Assembly: GCF_026196735.1 (NCBI RefSeq)
Contig: NZ_JAPHUF010000004.1
Span: 1-64,000, forward strand
From: Sulfurimonas sp.
GTDB taxonomy: Bacteria > Campylobacterota > Campylobacteria > Campylobacterales > Sulfurimonadaceae
Reading direction: 5' to 3'
DNA: 64,000 nucleotides
Below the pieces are notes generated by a model. The model worked only from the letters and a program-made list of their open reading frames with translations, ran no database searches and had not been told where the DNA came from. The translations under genes and the position numbers were made by a program. Below, piece after piece: positions 44,355-53,892 of the stretch (its first letter is position 1; every line of letters starts with the position of its first letter).

Positions 44355-44779
44355 TCCCAAAAAAATTCTATCCACTCTTCAGCCTCATTTATCCAAAAAT
44401 CAGGTTCATAGATAGATGTTTTTTTATAAAACAGTGTTGCACAAGAGAATTCTATATCTTTAAAATTGTTTTGCAAATACTTCATAACTGTTTTTATGGT
44501 GTCTCCGCTATCTGCAATATCATCAACAACTAAAACTTTTTTTGCGCTTTTAAAATCACACTCTGCAAATAGAGTGATTTTGTCTCGTTTATCTGTTTTA
44601 TCATAAAGTTCTGTTCTTATGCTTTGAACCTGACGAATGTCTAATCCCTCCGCCATAACATGTGAAAGGGTAAGCCCGCCTCTTGCAATAGCAACGATCC
44701 CCTCAAAGTCTGAACTTCTGACTTTTTCTATTAAACTATTTGTATCGTTTTTAAAATTTTCATAGGAGTAATATTTCAT
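44324..44779 (-). CDS. purine-type phosphoribosyltransferase with rebuilt C-terminus
   Basis: 151 residues. The PRPP loop is VLVVDDIADSGDTIKTV and the substrate side has IVAIARGGLTLSHVMAEG, as in xanthine/guanine phosphoribosyltransferases (Gpt). A purine salvage role is likely, but the preferred base cannot be told. The last residues, IRSCNA, come from the inserted repeat; the remnant downstream shows that the protein formerly ended in ERDFKG. The conserved core is untouched, so the enzyme should still work. Confidence 0.85.
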   Translation of the reverse strand: MKYYSYENFKNDTNSLIEKVRSSDFEGIVAIARGGLTLSHVMAEGLDIRQVQSIRTELYDKTDKRDKITLFAECDFKSAKKVLVVDDIADSGDTIKTVMKYLQNNFKDIEFSCATLFYKKTSIYEPDFWINEAEEWIEFFWEKDFIRSCNA

Positions 44780-44840
44780 AAATTGAATTATACTATGTTA
44801 AATCTTTTCTGATAGAATTTCTTCCAAACAAGGATTGTTT

Positions 44841-45818
44841 ATGTATAAAAATATTTTACTAGCAATAATCATAGCAATTATAACCGGTTGTTCTGCACCA
44901 AAGCCTGAGCAGGCACCAAGCTGGTACACAAATATACCTCAAGATGATAAGTTGTTTTACGCAGTTGGAGCCGCTGATACAATTGATAAAGCTAAAAATA
45001 ATGCTATTGCTTCAATGAGAGAAAATTTAGCTGAACAAATTGACAACTCATTTAAAGAAGTAACTCATAAACTTTTGCCCATAGACAATACGATACTTCA
45101 AAATATTTTTAAACAAAATCTAGATATATCTAAAAAACTGTTTTTTAAAAATATAACACTGGCTAACTCGCAAAGTTTTAAAGGAGAAAAACTAGTTCTT
45201 ATAAGCATATCCAAACAAGATTTATTTAAAAAACTAAAAATAATCTCAGATGCACAATTTCTTCGCACAAAACAAGAGTATGCCGTAACACGAAACAGTG
45301 CCACTTTAAAAAGATTTATCGTACTTGATGAACTAATGGAAAAGTTTGCGCATATTGCATCCCTAGCCGAGTACAAAACATTTTTACTCTCTACTTATAA
45401 TTCAGATGATGAGTTTGAATTTTTAAAAAACATGAAAAATGAATATGACAGATTAAAAGCATCAATAAATATTTATGTTCTTACAGATAGTAACTCGAGA
45501 ATATTTTCAAAGATAATAAAAAACTCACTAAACGAAAAAGGCTTGAGCACAAAAAACAGTTTTGAAAATGAAGTTTCTTTAAAGCTTTTAATTACTTCTG
45601 AGACAACACAGTCACAAGAATACTCTTTTAATCAATCAAAATCTCTTGTGAAATTCACACTCTTTGATAAGCAAAAGACACTGCTATCTTTACGCCAACA
45701 CACCTTTATAGGAAAATCAAGAAAGAGTTATGAAGATGCAAAAATACAATCAGCTGTATATCTAAAAAATAAAATCAACAAGCTTGGTATATTTGACTTT
45801 ATTGGAATTGAAAAATAA
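44841..45818 (+). CDS. LPP20-family lipoprotein, first of two
   Basis: 325 residues from ATG 44841, with AAGGA six bases upstream; a TTG two codons earlier is possible. The lipobox is IAIITGCSAP. The mature protein begins with APSWYTNIPQDDKLFYAVGAAD and has the LPP20 pattern of an alanine-rich helix (KAKNNAIASMRENLAEQI) between strands, followed by a longer C-terminal domain. LPP20 was named for an H. pylori lipoprotein. A second member follows 76 bases later. The exact function is unknown. Confidence 0.8.
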   Translation: MYKNILLAIIIAIITGCSAPKPEQAPSWYTNIPQDDKLFYAVGAADTIDKAKNNAIASMRENLAEQIDNSFKEVTHKLLPIDNTILQNIFKQNLDISKKLFFKNITLANSQSFKGEKLVLISISKQDLFKKLKIISDAQFLRTKQEYAVTRNSATLKRFIVLDELMEKFAHIASLAEYKTFLLSTYNSDDEFEFLKNMKNEYDRLKASINIYVLTDSNSRIFSKIIKNSLNEKGLSTKNSFENEVSLKLLITSETTQSQEYSFNQSKSLVKFTLFDKQKTLLSLRQHTFIGKSRKSYEDAKIQSAVYLKNKINKLGIFDFIGIEK

Positions 45819-45894
45819 TTGATTTTTTTGTTAATAAATGTCATTTAAGATTAAAACTGCTACAATCGTTACAATTAAATTAAGGACATCTCAA

Positions 45895-46482
45895 ATGACT
45901 AAAACCATTTCATCAGCACTGTTAGCTGGCTTACTTACACTTGTTATGACAGGATGCGATAAAAAACCAACCCCTGAAGAAGAAGCAGGATTTGATACAA
46001 GCAACTTTGGTTGTAAGCAAGAAAATGTTTTAGCTCCTAAGTGGACTTGTGTTCCAGATGTAGATGGTTTTTACTCCGGTGTCGGAATTGCAGAAAAAAG
46101 TAAGGCCGGTATGGCTCATATGAGAAGAGTCGCTACGGCAAACGGTCGTTCTGATTTAGCACAACAGATACAATCTCAAGTAAAAGATAAAATCACTGTA
46201 TACAGCGGTACGACCGGTGTAGCTGAGGGTGAAACTGTAGATCAGGTTGCTGAAGCTGTGACTAAGCAAGTTGCCAAAGTCGACCTAGTAGGCTCAAAAG
46301 CTGTTGACTCTTGGACTTCTCCATCAGGTGCACTTTACTTACTTGTGACTGTCCCAAAAAGCTCTACTAACAAACAGATAAAAGAAAATATAAATACTAG
46401 CTATAAAAACGATAGAGCATTATGGCAGCAGTTTAAAGCTAAAAATGCACTAGAGAGTCTTGAAAAAGAATTCGATGAGTAG
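45895..46482 (+). CDS. LPP20-family lipoprotein, second of two
   Basis: 195 residues from ATG 45895, with TAAGGA eight bases upstream; the open frame starts 19 codons earlier without a site. The lipobox is TLVMTGCDKK. The mature part has APKWTCVPDVDGFYSGVGIAE and the helix ATANGRSDLAQQIQSQVKDK, the same fold outline as the first member, with VGSKAVDSWTSPSGALYLLV after it. It is shorter than its neighbour and not a simple copy. A hairpin at 46491-46508 may end the transcript. Confidence 0.83.
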   Translation: MTKTISSALLAGLLTLVMTGCDKKPTPEEEAGFDTSNFGCKQENVLAPKWTCVPDVDGFYSGVGIAEKSKAGMAHMRRVATANGRSDLAQQIQSQVKDKITVYSGTTGVAEGETVDQVAEAVTKQVAKVDLVGSKAVDSWTSPSGALYLLVTVPKSSTNKQIKENINTSYKNDRALWQQFKAKNALESLEKEFDE

Positions 46483-46490
46483 TAAAAAGC

Positions 46491-46508
46491 TTCTCTCTTT
46501 TGAGAGAA
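46491..46508 (+). terminator. possible terminator after the LPP20 gene pair
   Basis: A seven-base stem TTCTCTC/GAGAGAA with a four-base loop lies just after the stop codon. The following bases are only moderately T-rich, so this is a weak intrinsic terminator candidate. Confidence 0.4.
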
Positions 46509-46597
46509 TCTTTGCAAACAATTTTTAATCCCCTCTAATTTCGATATAATTCCAAATAAACTACAAATTTTTCTTCACATAGAATAAGGCAACAATT

Positions 46598-48100
46598 ATG
46601 AAAAAAATCGCCATTATTGGTCGTCCAAATGTTGGCAAAAGCTCACTTTTCAACAGACTGGTTAAAAAAAGAGATGCTATTACTTCCGAACAAGCCGGAA
46701 CAACTAGAGATGTTAAAAGACGAGATGTCATTATCATAAACAAAGAAGCACTTCTTTTAGATACAGGCGGACTGGATAGAGGCTGCGAACTGTTTGACAA
46801 GATAAAAGAGATGTCTCTTAAAGCAGCTTATCAAGCAGACATTATTTTATATATGGTTGATGGAAAAGGCTTGCCTGAAGAAGAAGATAAAAAACTTTTT
46901 TATGAACTTCAGGCATTGGGAAAAGATGTAGCATTAGTTGTCAATAAAATAGACAACGACAAAATGAAAGAAAAACTTTGGGAGTTTTATGAGTTTGGTA
47001 CCGATGCTATTTTTGGCATCTCAGTAGCTCACAACAGAAATACGGTTGAACTTCTTGAGTGGATAGCAAGTAAAATTCCGGATTCTGACATAGTCAAAGA
47101 GGTTGAAGAAGAAGTTGAACAAGACAACAATATAACTATTATCCGCGAAGATTTAAGCGATGAAGATTTCTTTGCAAATATAGAAGCTCAAGACGAAGAA
47201 GATGATGGTTTTACTTACTGGGACGAAGATGAAATGGACGGTACCATTGATGATGAAAATTCCATTTTTGCTCAAAATGATAAAATTAAAGAATTTAATG
47301 AAGATGATGTTAATCATATAAAAATCTCTATCATCGGTCGTACAAATGTAGGCAAAAGTTCACTTTTAAATGCGCTTCTTGGAGAAGAACGATCAGTTGT
47401 AAGCAGCGTTGCCGGAACAACGATAGACCCCATTGATGAAAGCATCAACTACAAAGGTAAACAACTCACATTTGTTGATACAGCAGGTCTCAGGCGTCGC
47501 GGTAAAATCATAGGTATTGAGAAATTTGCGCTTATGAGAACAACAGAGATGCTTGAGAATTCAAATATGGCACTTGTAGTATTAGATGCTAGTGAGCCTT
47601 TTTTAGACCTTGATGAGAAGATTGCAGGACTTGTTGATAGTAACAAGTTGGCTTGTATCATTGTTTTAAACAAATGGGATATAGCTAAAAGAGAAGAACA
47701 CGACAAAATCATCCAAACTGTAAGAGATAGATTTAAGTTTTTAGCTTATGCTCCTATTATAACGCTATCTGCAAAATCTCATCAAAGAGTTGATAAACTT
47801 AATGATATGATTTTAGAGATTAACGAAAATTACTCTCAACGCATCCCAACTTCACAACTAAATGCAGTTATGGACAAAGCTATGAGAAGACATCAGCTTC
47901 CGTCTATGCATGGACAAGTTATACGCATCTACTATGCAACACAGTATGAAACTAGACCGCCAAAAATTGCTATTGTCATGAATAAACCAAAAGGTCTGCA
48001 TTTTACATATAGAAGATACTTGACAAATAAACTAAGAGAGGCTTTTAACTTTACGGGAACACCTCTTCTTTTTAAAGCTAAAAAACGCGGGGAAAAGTAG
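46598..48100 (+). CDS. der: ribosome assembly GTPase Der (EngA)
   Basis: 500 residues with two GTPase domains in tandem, the mark of Der: GRPNVGKSSLF near residue 8 and GRTNVGKSSLL near residue 245, each with DTGGL/DTAGL and NKID/NKWD motifs, and the KH-like C-terminal domain (about 420-500). It is needed for 50S maturation. The linker between the GTPases (about 165-235) is very acidic. A TATAAT box lies at 46545-46550 and an AAGG site nine bases before ATG. Confidence 0.97.
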   Translation: MKKIAIIGRPNVGKSSLFNRLVKKRDAITSEQAGTTRDVKRRDVIIINKEALLLDTGGLDRGCELFDKIKEMSLKAAYQADIILYMVDGKGLPEEEDKKLFYELQALGKDVALVVNKIDNDKMKEKLWEFYEFGTDAIFGISVAHNRNTVELLEWIASKIPDSDIVKEVEEEVEQDNNITIIREDLSDEDFFANIEAQDEEDDGFTYWDEDEMDGTIDDENSIFAQNDKIKEFNEDDVNHIKISIIGRTNVGKSSLLNALLGEERSVVSSVAGTTIDPIDESINYKGKQLTFVDTAGLRRRGKIIGIEKFALMRTTEMLENSNMALVVLDASEPFLDLDEKIAGLVDSNKLACIIVLNKWDIAKREEHDKIIQTVRDRFKFLAYAPIITLSAKSHQRVDKLNDMILEINENYSQRIPTSQLNAVMDKAMRRHQLPSMHGQVIRIYYATQYETRPPKIAIVMNKPKGLHFTYRRYLTNKLREAFNFTGTPLLFKAKKRGEK

Positions 48101-48105
48101 AAAAT

Positions 48106-48126
48106 AAACCGTTGTTAAAACGGTTT
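48106..48126 (-). terminator. terminator between der and hemJ
   Basis: An 8-base perfect stem AAACCGTT/AACGGTTT with a five-base loop. On the minus strand it is followed by TTTATTTTCTACTTTT, so it best fits termination of the hemJ-side transcript. It overlaps the last codons of hemJ. Confidence 0.6.
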
Positions 48127-48537
48127 AAATACAACCAAGAACACTATTGCAAGAAGCAGTAGTGTCGGAACTTCGTTATAGACTCTGAAAAACTTTCCGC
48201 TTTTGTCACATTCATCATTTAAAAACTTAATCCTATAATATCCGAGTGAAAAAAAGTAAGCCATCAATATAAGAACTAAAAATATCTTTGTGTGTATCCA
48301 GCCGTTGCCGCTAAAGCCAAATTCGTAAGCCAAATAAGCACCACTGATTATGGTAGCCCACATGGCAGGAACACCTATATATTTATAGATCTTCATCTCC
48401 ATGACTTTTACTACTTTAACAAAACCTTCATTTTCAATGTTTTCAGCATGATAAACAAAGAGTCTCGGCATGTAAAAAAGTACAGCAAACCACGAAGTGA
48501 ACGAAAGTATATGAAACCAGAAAATCCAACTATACAT
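48115..48537 (-). CDS. hemJ: protoporphyrinogen IX oxidase HemJ
   Basis: 140 residues, four membrane helices. HemJ signs are WFHILSFTSWFAVLFYMPRLFVYH near the start, with the conserved histidine and arginine, a second conserved region GNGWIHTKIFLVLILM, and NEVPTLLLLAIVFLVV at the end. It oxidises protoporphyrinogen in haem synthesis in organisms lacking HemG and HemY. It is adjacent to the short hpf gene (3 bases) on the same strand. Confidence 0.92.
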   Translation of the reverse strand: MYSWIFWFHILSFTSWFAVLFYMPRLFVYHAENIENEGFVKVVKVMEMKIYKYIGVPAMWATIISGAYLAYEFGFSGNGWIHTKIFLVLILMAYFFSLGYYRIKFLNDECDKSGKFFRVYNEVPTLLLLAIVFLVVFKPF

Positions 48538-48540
48538 GTA

Positions 48541-48873
48541 TTAACTATCTAGGGTTTCTAAATCTTTTACAGATCCATTTCTATGTGAAACAACTTTCTC
48601 ATGTAAACGACGAAGGGCTTTTGTTGCTCTATCTACTGCTAAGTCAATAGCAGCGTCTAAGCTGTCATCTGCTTGAGAAATAACAACCGGTTTAGCGTGA
48701 GCAACATGAATATCAAACTCTATTGATACACCTTTTTTCTCAGCAGCTATGTGTACATTAACCGAAGTAATCTCTAAAGAATATTTTGAAAAACTCCCTA
48801 TTGCAGACTCAATATGAGCTCTTGTGTTTGGTTGAAGCGTGATGCCTTTTGCATGAACTTGTACATTCATCAT
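48541..48873 (-). CDS. ribosome hibernation factor, short form
   Basis: 110 residues covering only the HPF/RaiA domain (MNVQVHAKGITLQPNTRAH, DDSLDAAIDLAVDRATKALRRL) with a short charged tail. Two ATG codons start the frame; the second (48870) has better spacing from AAAGGA. It is related to but clearly distinct from the long form at 31415, which has the extra dimerisation domain. Short forms in other bacteria act with or against RMF; no RMF was seen here. Confidence 0.88.
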   Translation of the reverse strand: MMNVQVHAKGITLQPNTRAHIESAIGSFSKYSLEITSVNVHIAAEKKGVSIEFDIHVAHAKPVVISQADDSLDAAIDLAVDRATKALRRLHEKVVSHRNGSVKDLETLDS

Positions 48874-48984
48874 AAATCCTTTAGTTGAGTAACTTTTTAC
48901 TCTATATTAGCTATATGATAGCAAAAAATAGTTAAAGAATGTATAATGTCAAAAAAAATTAATAATTTGTTTGGAGTTATATAT

Positions 48985-49944
48985 ATGAGAGTGTTCACAG
49001 GTATTCAGCCCTCTGGTGATTTGCACATAGGAAACTATTTTGGATCTATTAAACAAATGGTTGATGCGCAAGAGGATAATGATACATTTGCTTTTATAGC
49101 AAATTATCATGCGATGACAAGCGGTGCGAAAGACTTATCGAAACTTACAATGCAAGCTGCTACAGATTTTTTAGCACTTGGAATTGATCCAAACAAATCA
49201 ACATTTTGGGTTCAATCAGATGTAAAAGAAGTTTTAGAGCTTTACTGGATATTATCGGGCTTTACTCCAATGGGTCTTTTGGAGCGTGCTCACAGTTACA
49301 AAGATAAAACAGCTAAAGGCATCGCGGCAAACCATTCACTTTTTTCATATCCTGTTTTAATGGCAGCGGATATTTTACTTTTTAACTCCGAAGTTGTTCC
49401 TGTTGGAAAAGACCAGATTCAACATGTAGAAATAGCAAGAGATATAGCTACAAAATTTAATAATCAATATGGTGACATACTAACTATGCCGGAGTTTCGT
49501 GTTCAAGAAGAAGTTCAAACAGTTCCTGGAATCGATGGACAAAAAATGTCTAAGAGCTATGGAAATGTTGTAAATATCTTTGGTGAAGAAAAAAAACAGA
49601 TGAAGACAATCAAAAAAATCGTTACTGAAAATGTAGCTATGGATGAGCCTAAGGAGTTTGAGACATGTAATGTTTATAATATGGCAAAACTGTTCTTAGA
49701 GGGCGATAATCTGATAGCACTTCAAGATAGATATAAAAAAGGCGGCGAAGGTCACGGTCATTTTAAAATCTATCTAGCAGAAGTTATGTGGGAATACTTT
49801 AAAGAGTATAGAGAAAAAAGAGAGTATTTTGAAAACAATCAAGATGAAGTTAGAGAGATTTTAACTATTGGCGCAAACAAAGCAAGAGAAATTGCAATGC
49901 CAACAATCCAAAAAATTAGAAGTGTTACAGGGATAAAATACTAA
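48985..49944 (+). CDS. trpS: tryptophanyl-tRNA synthetase
   Basis: 319 residues from ATG 48985, with TTGGAG eight bases upstream; the open frame extends 13 codons further without a ribosome site. Class I signs are FTGIQPSGDLHIGNYFG (HIGH-like) and GQKMSKSYGN (KMSKS). It charges tRNA-Trp. It is divergent from the short hpf gene across about 110 bases. Length is slightly below the usual 330 but all core motifs are present. Confidence 0.96.
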   Translation: MRVFTGIQPSGDLHIGNYFGSIKQMVDAQEDNDTFAFIANYHAMTSGAKDLSKLTMQAATDFLALGIDPNKSTFWVQSDVKEVLELYWILSGFTPMGLLERAHSYKDKTAKGIAANHSLFSYPVLMAADILLFNSEVVPVGKDQIQHVEIARDIATKFNNQYGDILTMPEFRVQEEVQTVPGIDGQKMSKSYGNVVNIFGEEKKQMKTIKKIVTENVAMDEPKEFETCNVYNMAKLFLEGDNLIALQDRYKKGGEGHGHFKIYLAEVMWEYFKEYREKREYFENNQDEVREILTIGANKAREIAMPTIQKIRSVTGIKY

Positions 49945-50022
49945 ATATCTTTTTTTGATAATTTAATTATATTTTTAGTAAAATTCAACTAATATACACA
50001 TAATAAATTTTAGGAGAATTAT

Positions 50023-50601
50023 ATGAAAGAAGTAAGAAAAGTATTAGGTGCATTAATTGCCACAACTGTATTGTCAACTTCGGTGTTAGCAGCTGATAAA
50101 GAGTTCAAAGTTTTACCGGTATTTACTGATGGTAACTGGTGTGGACAAACAGAGGTTGCAGTTGTTGTAGGAAGCAGTAACTTTGACAAAAACGAATTAA
50201 GCACAGGTGTCAATTATGGCGTTGAAGTGTCATTTGACTGCCCTATATTCACTCTTCCTGGTGATCATTTGCTTCGTCAACAAGTAAGTCTGAGTCGTTA
50301 TGACAAAAACAACTTTACTGTTACTGTTATCGAGATGAACCCTTACTACTTTTTTGATATTACTAAAGACTTAGTTCTTGGTGTTGGACCTGGTATAGCT
50401 GCAGTTCATGGAGATGCAGACAATGCAGAGAGTAAATGGGCTTTTGCTTATCAAGCAGGTGCAGGTTTAAAATACTATATGGATGATTTTCTTGTTGGGT
50501 TAGATGTTCGTTGGCAATGGACTGATGAAAAAGATTTTGGCGCTGGCAAAGAAGACCTAGATAATATGAGAGTTTTACTAAAAGCCGGTTACAGATTCTA
50601 A
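50023..50601 (+). CDS. small outer-membrane beta-barrel protein
   Basis: 192 residues. Signal peptide ends at TSVLAA. The mature protein has about eight strand-like blocks (VEVSFDCPIF, LGVGPGIAAVHGDADN, AFAYQAGAGLKYYMDDFLVGLDVRWQW) and ends VLLKAGYRF, with a terminal phenylalanine as in proteins assembled by the Bam complex. It resembles small OmpA/OmpW-type barrels; the role is unknown. It ends at a bidirectional hairpin shared with argF. Confidence 0.8.
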   Translation: MKEVRKVLGALIATTVLSTSVLAADKEFKVLPVFTDGNWCGQTEVAVVVGSSNFDKNELSTGVNYGVEVSFDCPIFTLPGDHLLRQQVSLSRYDKNNFTVTVIEMNPYYFFDITKDLVLGVGPGIAAVHGDADNAESKWAFAYQAGAGLKYYMDDFLVGLDVRWQWTDEKDFGAGKEDLDNMRVLLKAGYRF

Positions 50602-50608
50602 AAAACTT

Positions 50609-50630
50609 TTGGGAAGTAACTACTTCCCAA
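50609..50630. terminator. bidirectional terminator between the barrel gene and argF
   Basis: A perfect 10-base inverted repeat TTGGGAAGTA/TACTTCCCAA with a very short centre. The minus-strand side is followed by AAAAGTTTTTT, so it is a strong candidate for ending argF transcription, and it can also serve the convergent plus-strand gene. Confidence 0.75.
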
Positions 50631-51552
50631 CACTTCTTTGTTTATCTAACCAAGCCATCAAACCTTTTTGAGCATGCAGTCTGTTCTCAGCTTCATTAAA
50701 AATTATTGCCGAATGTTTCTCAAAAACTTCTTCACTAACTTCTAATCCTCTATATGCAGGAAGACAGTGTAAAAATTGCGCATCTTTTTGTGCTAATGAC
50801 ATCATCTCACCATCAACCATAAAACCGCTAAATATCTTGATGCGTTCTTCTTTTTCTTCTTCTTGCCCCATTGAAGTCCAAGTGTCTGTTGTAACAACTG
50901 TTGCACCTTTAACGGCCTCTTTTGGGTCATTAGTCGTAGTGATAATTGCTCCGCTACTCTTTGCGATTTCAAGTGCTTCATTTAAAATATCTGTATCGAC
51001 TTCATAGCCTTTTGGAGTGGCAATTCTAAGCTTAAAACCAAGTTTTGCAGCAAGCATCATCCAAGAATGCGTCATATTATTTCCATCACCCACATAAGCA
51101 GCAACTATATTTTTTGATGCGCCATGTTCAACAAGAGTCATATAATCAGCCAGAAGTTGTACAGGATGATATGAATCAGTCAGCCCATTGATAACCGGTA
51201 CACTTGAATAGCGCGCAAACTCTTCTATCATAGAGTGTTCAAAAGTTCTTATCATTACCATATCACACATACTAGATATTACACGAGCCGTATCTTTTAC
51301 AGGCTCTCCGCGACCAAGATGAATATCACGATTTGACAAAAACAGAGCATGACCGCCTAACTGAAACATACCGGTCTCAAAACTAACTCTTGTTCTAGTT
51401 GAGCTTTTTTCAAAAATCATTCCAAGAGTCTGGTTTTGCAACTCTTTATTATATATTTTTGATTTAAGATTTTTCTTTATCTCAAGACCAATATTGATAA
51501 TTTCCAATATCTCTTCTTTAGTAAAATCTTTAAGTGTTAAAAAATGTCTCAA
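50620..51552 (-). CDS. argF: ornithine carbamoyltransferase
   Basis: 310 residues. Carbamoyl-phosphate site SSTRTR, linker [12 protein letters not shown], ornithine-side HCLPAYRG and other OTC signs are present, separating it from aspartate carbamoyltransferase. It makes citrulline in arginine synthesis. In C. jejuni, as I recall, argF, hemB, ribA and rsmG are also neighbours. The leader between hemB and argF has two hairpins. Confidence 0.96.
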   Translation of the reverse strand: MRHFLTLKDFTKEEILEIINIGLEIKKNLKSKIYNKELQNQTLGMIFEKSSTRTRVSFETGMFQLGGHALFLSNRDIHLGRGEPVKDTARVISSMCDMVMIRTFEHSMIEEFARYSSVPVINGLTDSYHPVQLLADYMTLVEHGASKNIVAAYVGDGNNMTHSWMMLAAKLGFKLRIATPKGYEVDTDILNEALEIAKSSGAIITTTNDPKEAVKGATVVTTDTWTSMGQEEEKEERIKIFSGFMVDGEMMSLAQKDAQFLHCLPAYRGLEVSEEVFEKHSAIIFNEAENRLHAQKGLMAWLDKQRSVGK

Positions 51553-51616
51553 TTATTGTCCTTGTGTAACTTCCATAAATTCTCAAAATGTTTACATTTT
51601 GTAGCTTTAGGGGGTT

Positions 51617-51660
51617 GTAGGGACTCTTATCCCTACCACGAAATTGGGCTTTGCTCAATT
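51617..51660. repeat. pair of hairpins in the hemB-argF gap
   Basis: Two inverted repeats lie close together: GTAGGGA/TCCCTAC with a six-base loop (51617-51636), and AATTGGGC/GCTCAATT with a three-base loop (51642-51660, one G-U pair). The gap is 146 bases and has no gene. They could form an attenuator before argF, a hemB terminator, or part of a repeat unit. There is no poly-T tract right after them on either strand. Confidence 0.55.
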
Positions 51661-51698
51661 AGTGTTAAAATAATAAAAGCTGTAATTATACCCTATAT

Positions 51699-52670
51699 TT
51701 ACTTTTGTAGCATCTGCGCAACTTCTTTTGCATGGTAAGAGATGATTATATCTGCTCCTGCGCGTTTAAAACTCATCATTGTCTCCATTAAAACTCTATC
51801 ATAATCAATCAAGTCTTGAGCGCCGGCCATTTTTAGCATTGCATACTCGCCACTTACATTATAAACTGCCATTGGAAGTGATGTGTTGTCTTTAATCTCT
51901 CTAACAATATCTAAGTATGCTAAAGCCGGTTTAACCATAAGTATATCTGCACCTTGAAGCTCATCTGATATGCTTTCGTTTATTGCTTCTTTTCTGTTAG
52001 CCGGGTCCATCTGATAAGTTGCACGGTCACCAAAACTAGGAACAGATTCTGCAACATCACGGAATGGTCCATAATATCCAGATGCAAACTTTGTCGAATA
52101 AGACATAATAGGAAGGTTTTCATATCCTGCCGCGTCAAGAGCATCTCTTAAAGTTTCAATAATACCGTCCATCATTCCAGACGGTGCTATCATATCTGCT
52201 CCGGCTTTTGCATGTATGACTGCTTGTTGTCCGGAAATTTCCAGTGTTGCGTCATTGTTTACAGTTTCATTTTCTTCATCAATAATTCCGCAGTGTCCAT
52301 GGTCTGTGTATTCACAAAAACACAAATCTGTTACAACAAACATGTCAGGATGTTTCTCTTTTACCGCTCTAATTGCTTTTGCAATAATTCCGTGTTCGCA
52401 TAATGAGTCTGAACCGATAGAGTCTTTAACATCCGGGATTCCAAATAGTATAATAGAGTAAAGTCCAAGTTTTTTCAACTCATCACACTCTTTTAAGACC
52501 TCATCGATACTCATTTGAAAAACACCCGGCATTGAAGCCACTTCTGTTTTTATACCTTCTCCTGTACGAACAAAAAGCGGATAGATAAAATCATTCACAC
52601 TTACATTTGTCTCGCGTACAAGTGCGCGAAGATGACTATTTAGACGAGTTCTACGAAATCTTTGAAACAT
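51699..52670 (-). CDS. hemB: delta-aminolevulinic acid dehydratase
   Basis: 323 residues, usual length. The N-terminus is [16 protein letters not shown], and the core has [45 protein letters not shown] (first Schiff-base lysine region) and [11 protein letters not shown] (second lysine). It joins two aminolevulinate molecules to porphobilinogen. The metal loop keeps cysteines at [11 protein letters not shown], so a zinc-type site is possible. It is divergent from ribA across 70 bases. Confidence 0.97.
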   Translation of the reverse strand: MFQRFRRTRLNSHLRALVRETNVSVNDFIYPLFVRTGEGIKTEVASMPGVFQMSIDEVLKECDELKKLGLYSIILFGIPDVKDSIGSDSLCEHGIIAKAIRAVKEKHPDMFVVTDLCFCEYTDHGHCGIIDEENETVNNDATLEISGQQAVIHAKAGADMIAPSGMMDGIIETLRDALDAAGYENLPIMSYSTKFASGYYGPFRDVAESVPSFGDRATYQMDPANRKEAINESISDELQGADILMVKPALAYLDIVREIKDNTSLPMAVYNVSGEYAMLKMAGAQDLIDYDRVLMETMMSFKRAGADIIISYHAKEVAQMLQK

Positions 52671-52740
52671 AATAAACCTTTTTTAGCTATAATTCTGAAA
52701 AATATTTTACCGTTTTAAAGTTAAAATTAGGGTACATTAA

Positions 52741-53304
52741 TTGAAAATAGAGATTTCAGAAGTTGCAAATCTACCGTCAAAATTCGGTGATTTTAAAGTA
52801 AAAGCCTTCAAAGAAGGAAATAAAGAACATTTAGTTATTTATAAAGATAAGTTAAATGAAACTCCAATAGTCAGAGTTCACTCTGAGTGTCTAACCGGCG
52901 ATGCAATTGGAAGTTTAAAGTGTGACTGTGGAGATCAACTGGAATTTGCCCTTACTCTTGCACAAGAGACCAATGGAATGGTTATTTACCTCAGACAAGA
53001 AGGTCGCAATATAGGTCTGTTAAACAAGATAAATGCATATGCTCTTCAAGACAGCGGATTAAACACCATAGAAGCAAATCATCAATTAGGATTTGCTTCA
53101 GATGAGAGAACATATGAGATGGTTACATACATACTCCACCATTTCAACATACATAAAATCAGGCTTTTAACAAATAATCCAAATAAAGTAAACTCCATCA
53201 GCGATATCGAAATTGTTGAGCGTATCCCGATTATAATGAAGTCAAATAAGCACAATAAAGAGTACTTGAGTGTTAAAAAAGATGACATGGGTCATCTGCT
53301 CTAA
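52741..53304 (+). CDS. ribA: GTP cyclohydrolase II
   Basis: 187 residues starting at TTG 52741, eight bases after AGGG. Zinc-ligand cysteines are in CLTGDAIGSLKCDCGDQL, and the GTP site has YLRQEGRNIGLLNK and LGFASDERTYE. It opens GTP to start riboflavin synthesis. It stands alone rather than fused to RibB. The rsmG gene follows after 9 bases. Confidence 0.96.
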   Translation: MKIEISEVANLPSKFGDFKVKAFKEGNKEHLVIYKDKLNETPIVRVHSECLTGDAIGSLKCDCGDQLEFALTLAQETNGMVIYLRQEGRNIGLLNKINAYALQDSGLNTIEANHQLGFASDERTYEMVTYILHHFNIHKIRLLTNNPNKVNSISDIEIVERIPIIMKSNKHNKEYLSVKKDDMGHLL

Positions 53305-53313
53305 GGGATATTT

Positions 53314-53892
53314 TTGGATTTAAAATCAGCACTGAAAAGTGATAACATCACATTGCCGGATAATTTTTTTTATAATATTCAAAAATATAAAGAACACCTT
53401 TTTAAGTGGAATAAAATTCACAATCTAACCGGTGCAAAAGATGAAAAAACAATAGATGAGTTTATCTATGATGCAATTTTTCCTATAAGCTTTTTACCTA
53501 AAACTAAAAATCTTTTAGACATAGGCACAGGTGCAGGTTTTCCGGGTATGATACTAGCTATAGGACTTCCTGATACAGAGGTAACTCTAGTTGAGCCCCT
53601 TACTAAAAGAGCAAGTTTTCTTCAATTTGTGAAAGCAGATCTTGGGCTTGATAATGTTAGAGTTGTTAAAAAAAGAGTTGAAGATATGCAGAGTGAGATT
53701 TTTGAGCTTGTGACATCAAGAGCGGTAACAGATACTGATATGCTTCTAAAACTAAGTGAAAATTTTCGTGATGAAAATTCAAAGCTTCTTTTTTATAAAG
53801 GTGAAAAAGTATATGATGAAGTTCCTAAAGATTTAAAACATAAAATAATAAAAACAAGAAACAGACACTATTTACTAATTGGAGAAGATTAA
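53314..53892 (+). CDS. rsmG: 16S rRNA (guanine-527-N7)-methyltransferase
   Basis: 192 residues from TTG 53314, after AAGGGAT. The SAM-binding fold has [18 protein letters not shown] and [15 protein letters not shown]. The domain matches RsmG (GidB), which methylates G527 near the decoding site. The end overlaps the following small gene by one base. Slightly short against E. coli (207), as usual for Campylobacterota. Confidence 0.94.
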   Translation: MDLKSALKSDNITLPDNFFYNIQKYKEHLFKWNKIHNLTGAKDEKTIDEFIYDAIFPISFLPKTKNLLDIGTGAGFPGMILAIGLPDTEVTLVEPLTKRASFLQFVKADLGLDNVRVVKKRVEDMQSEIFELVTSRAVTDTDMLLKLSENFRDENSKLLFYKGEKVYDEVPKDLKHKIIKTRNRHYLLIGED

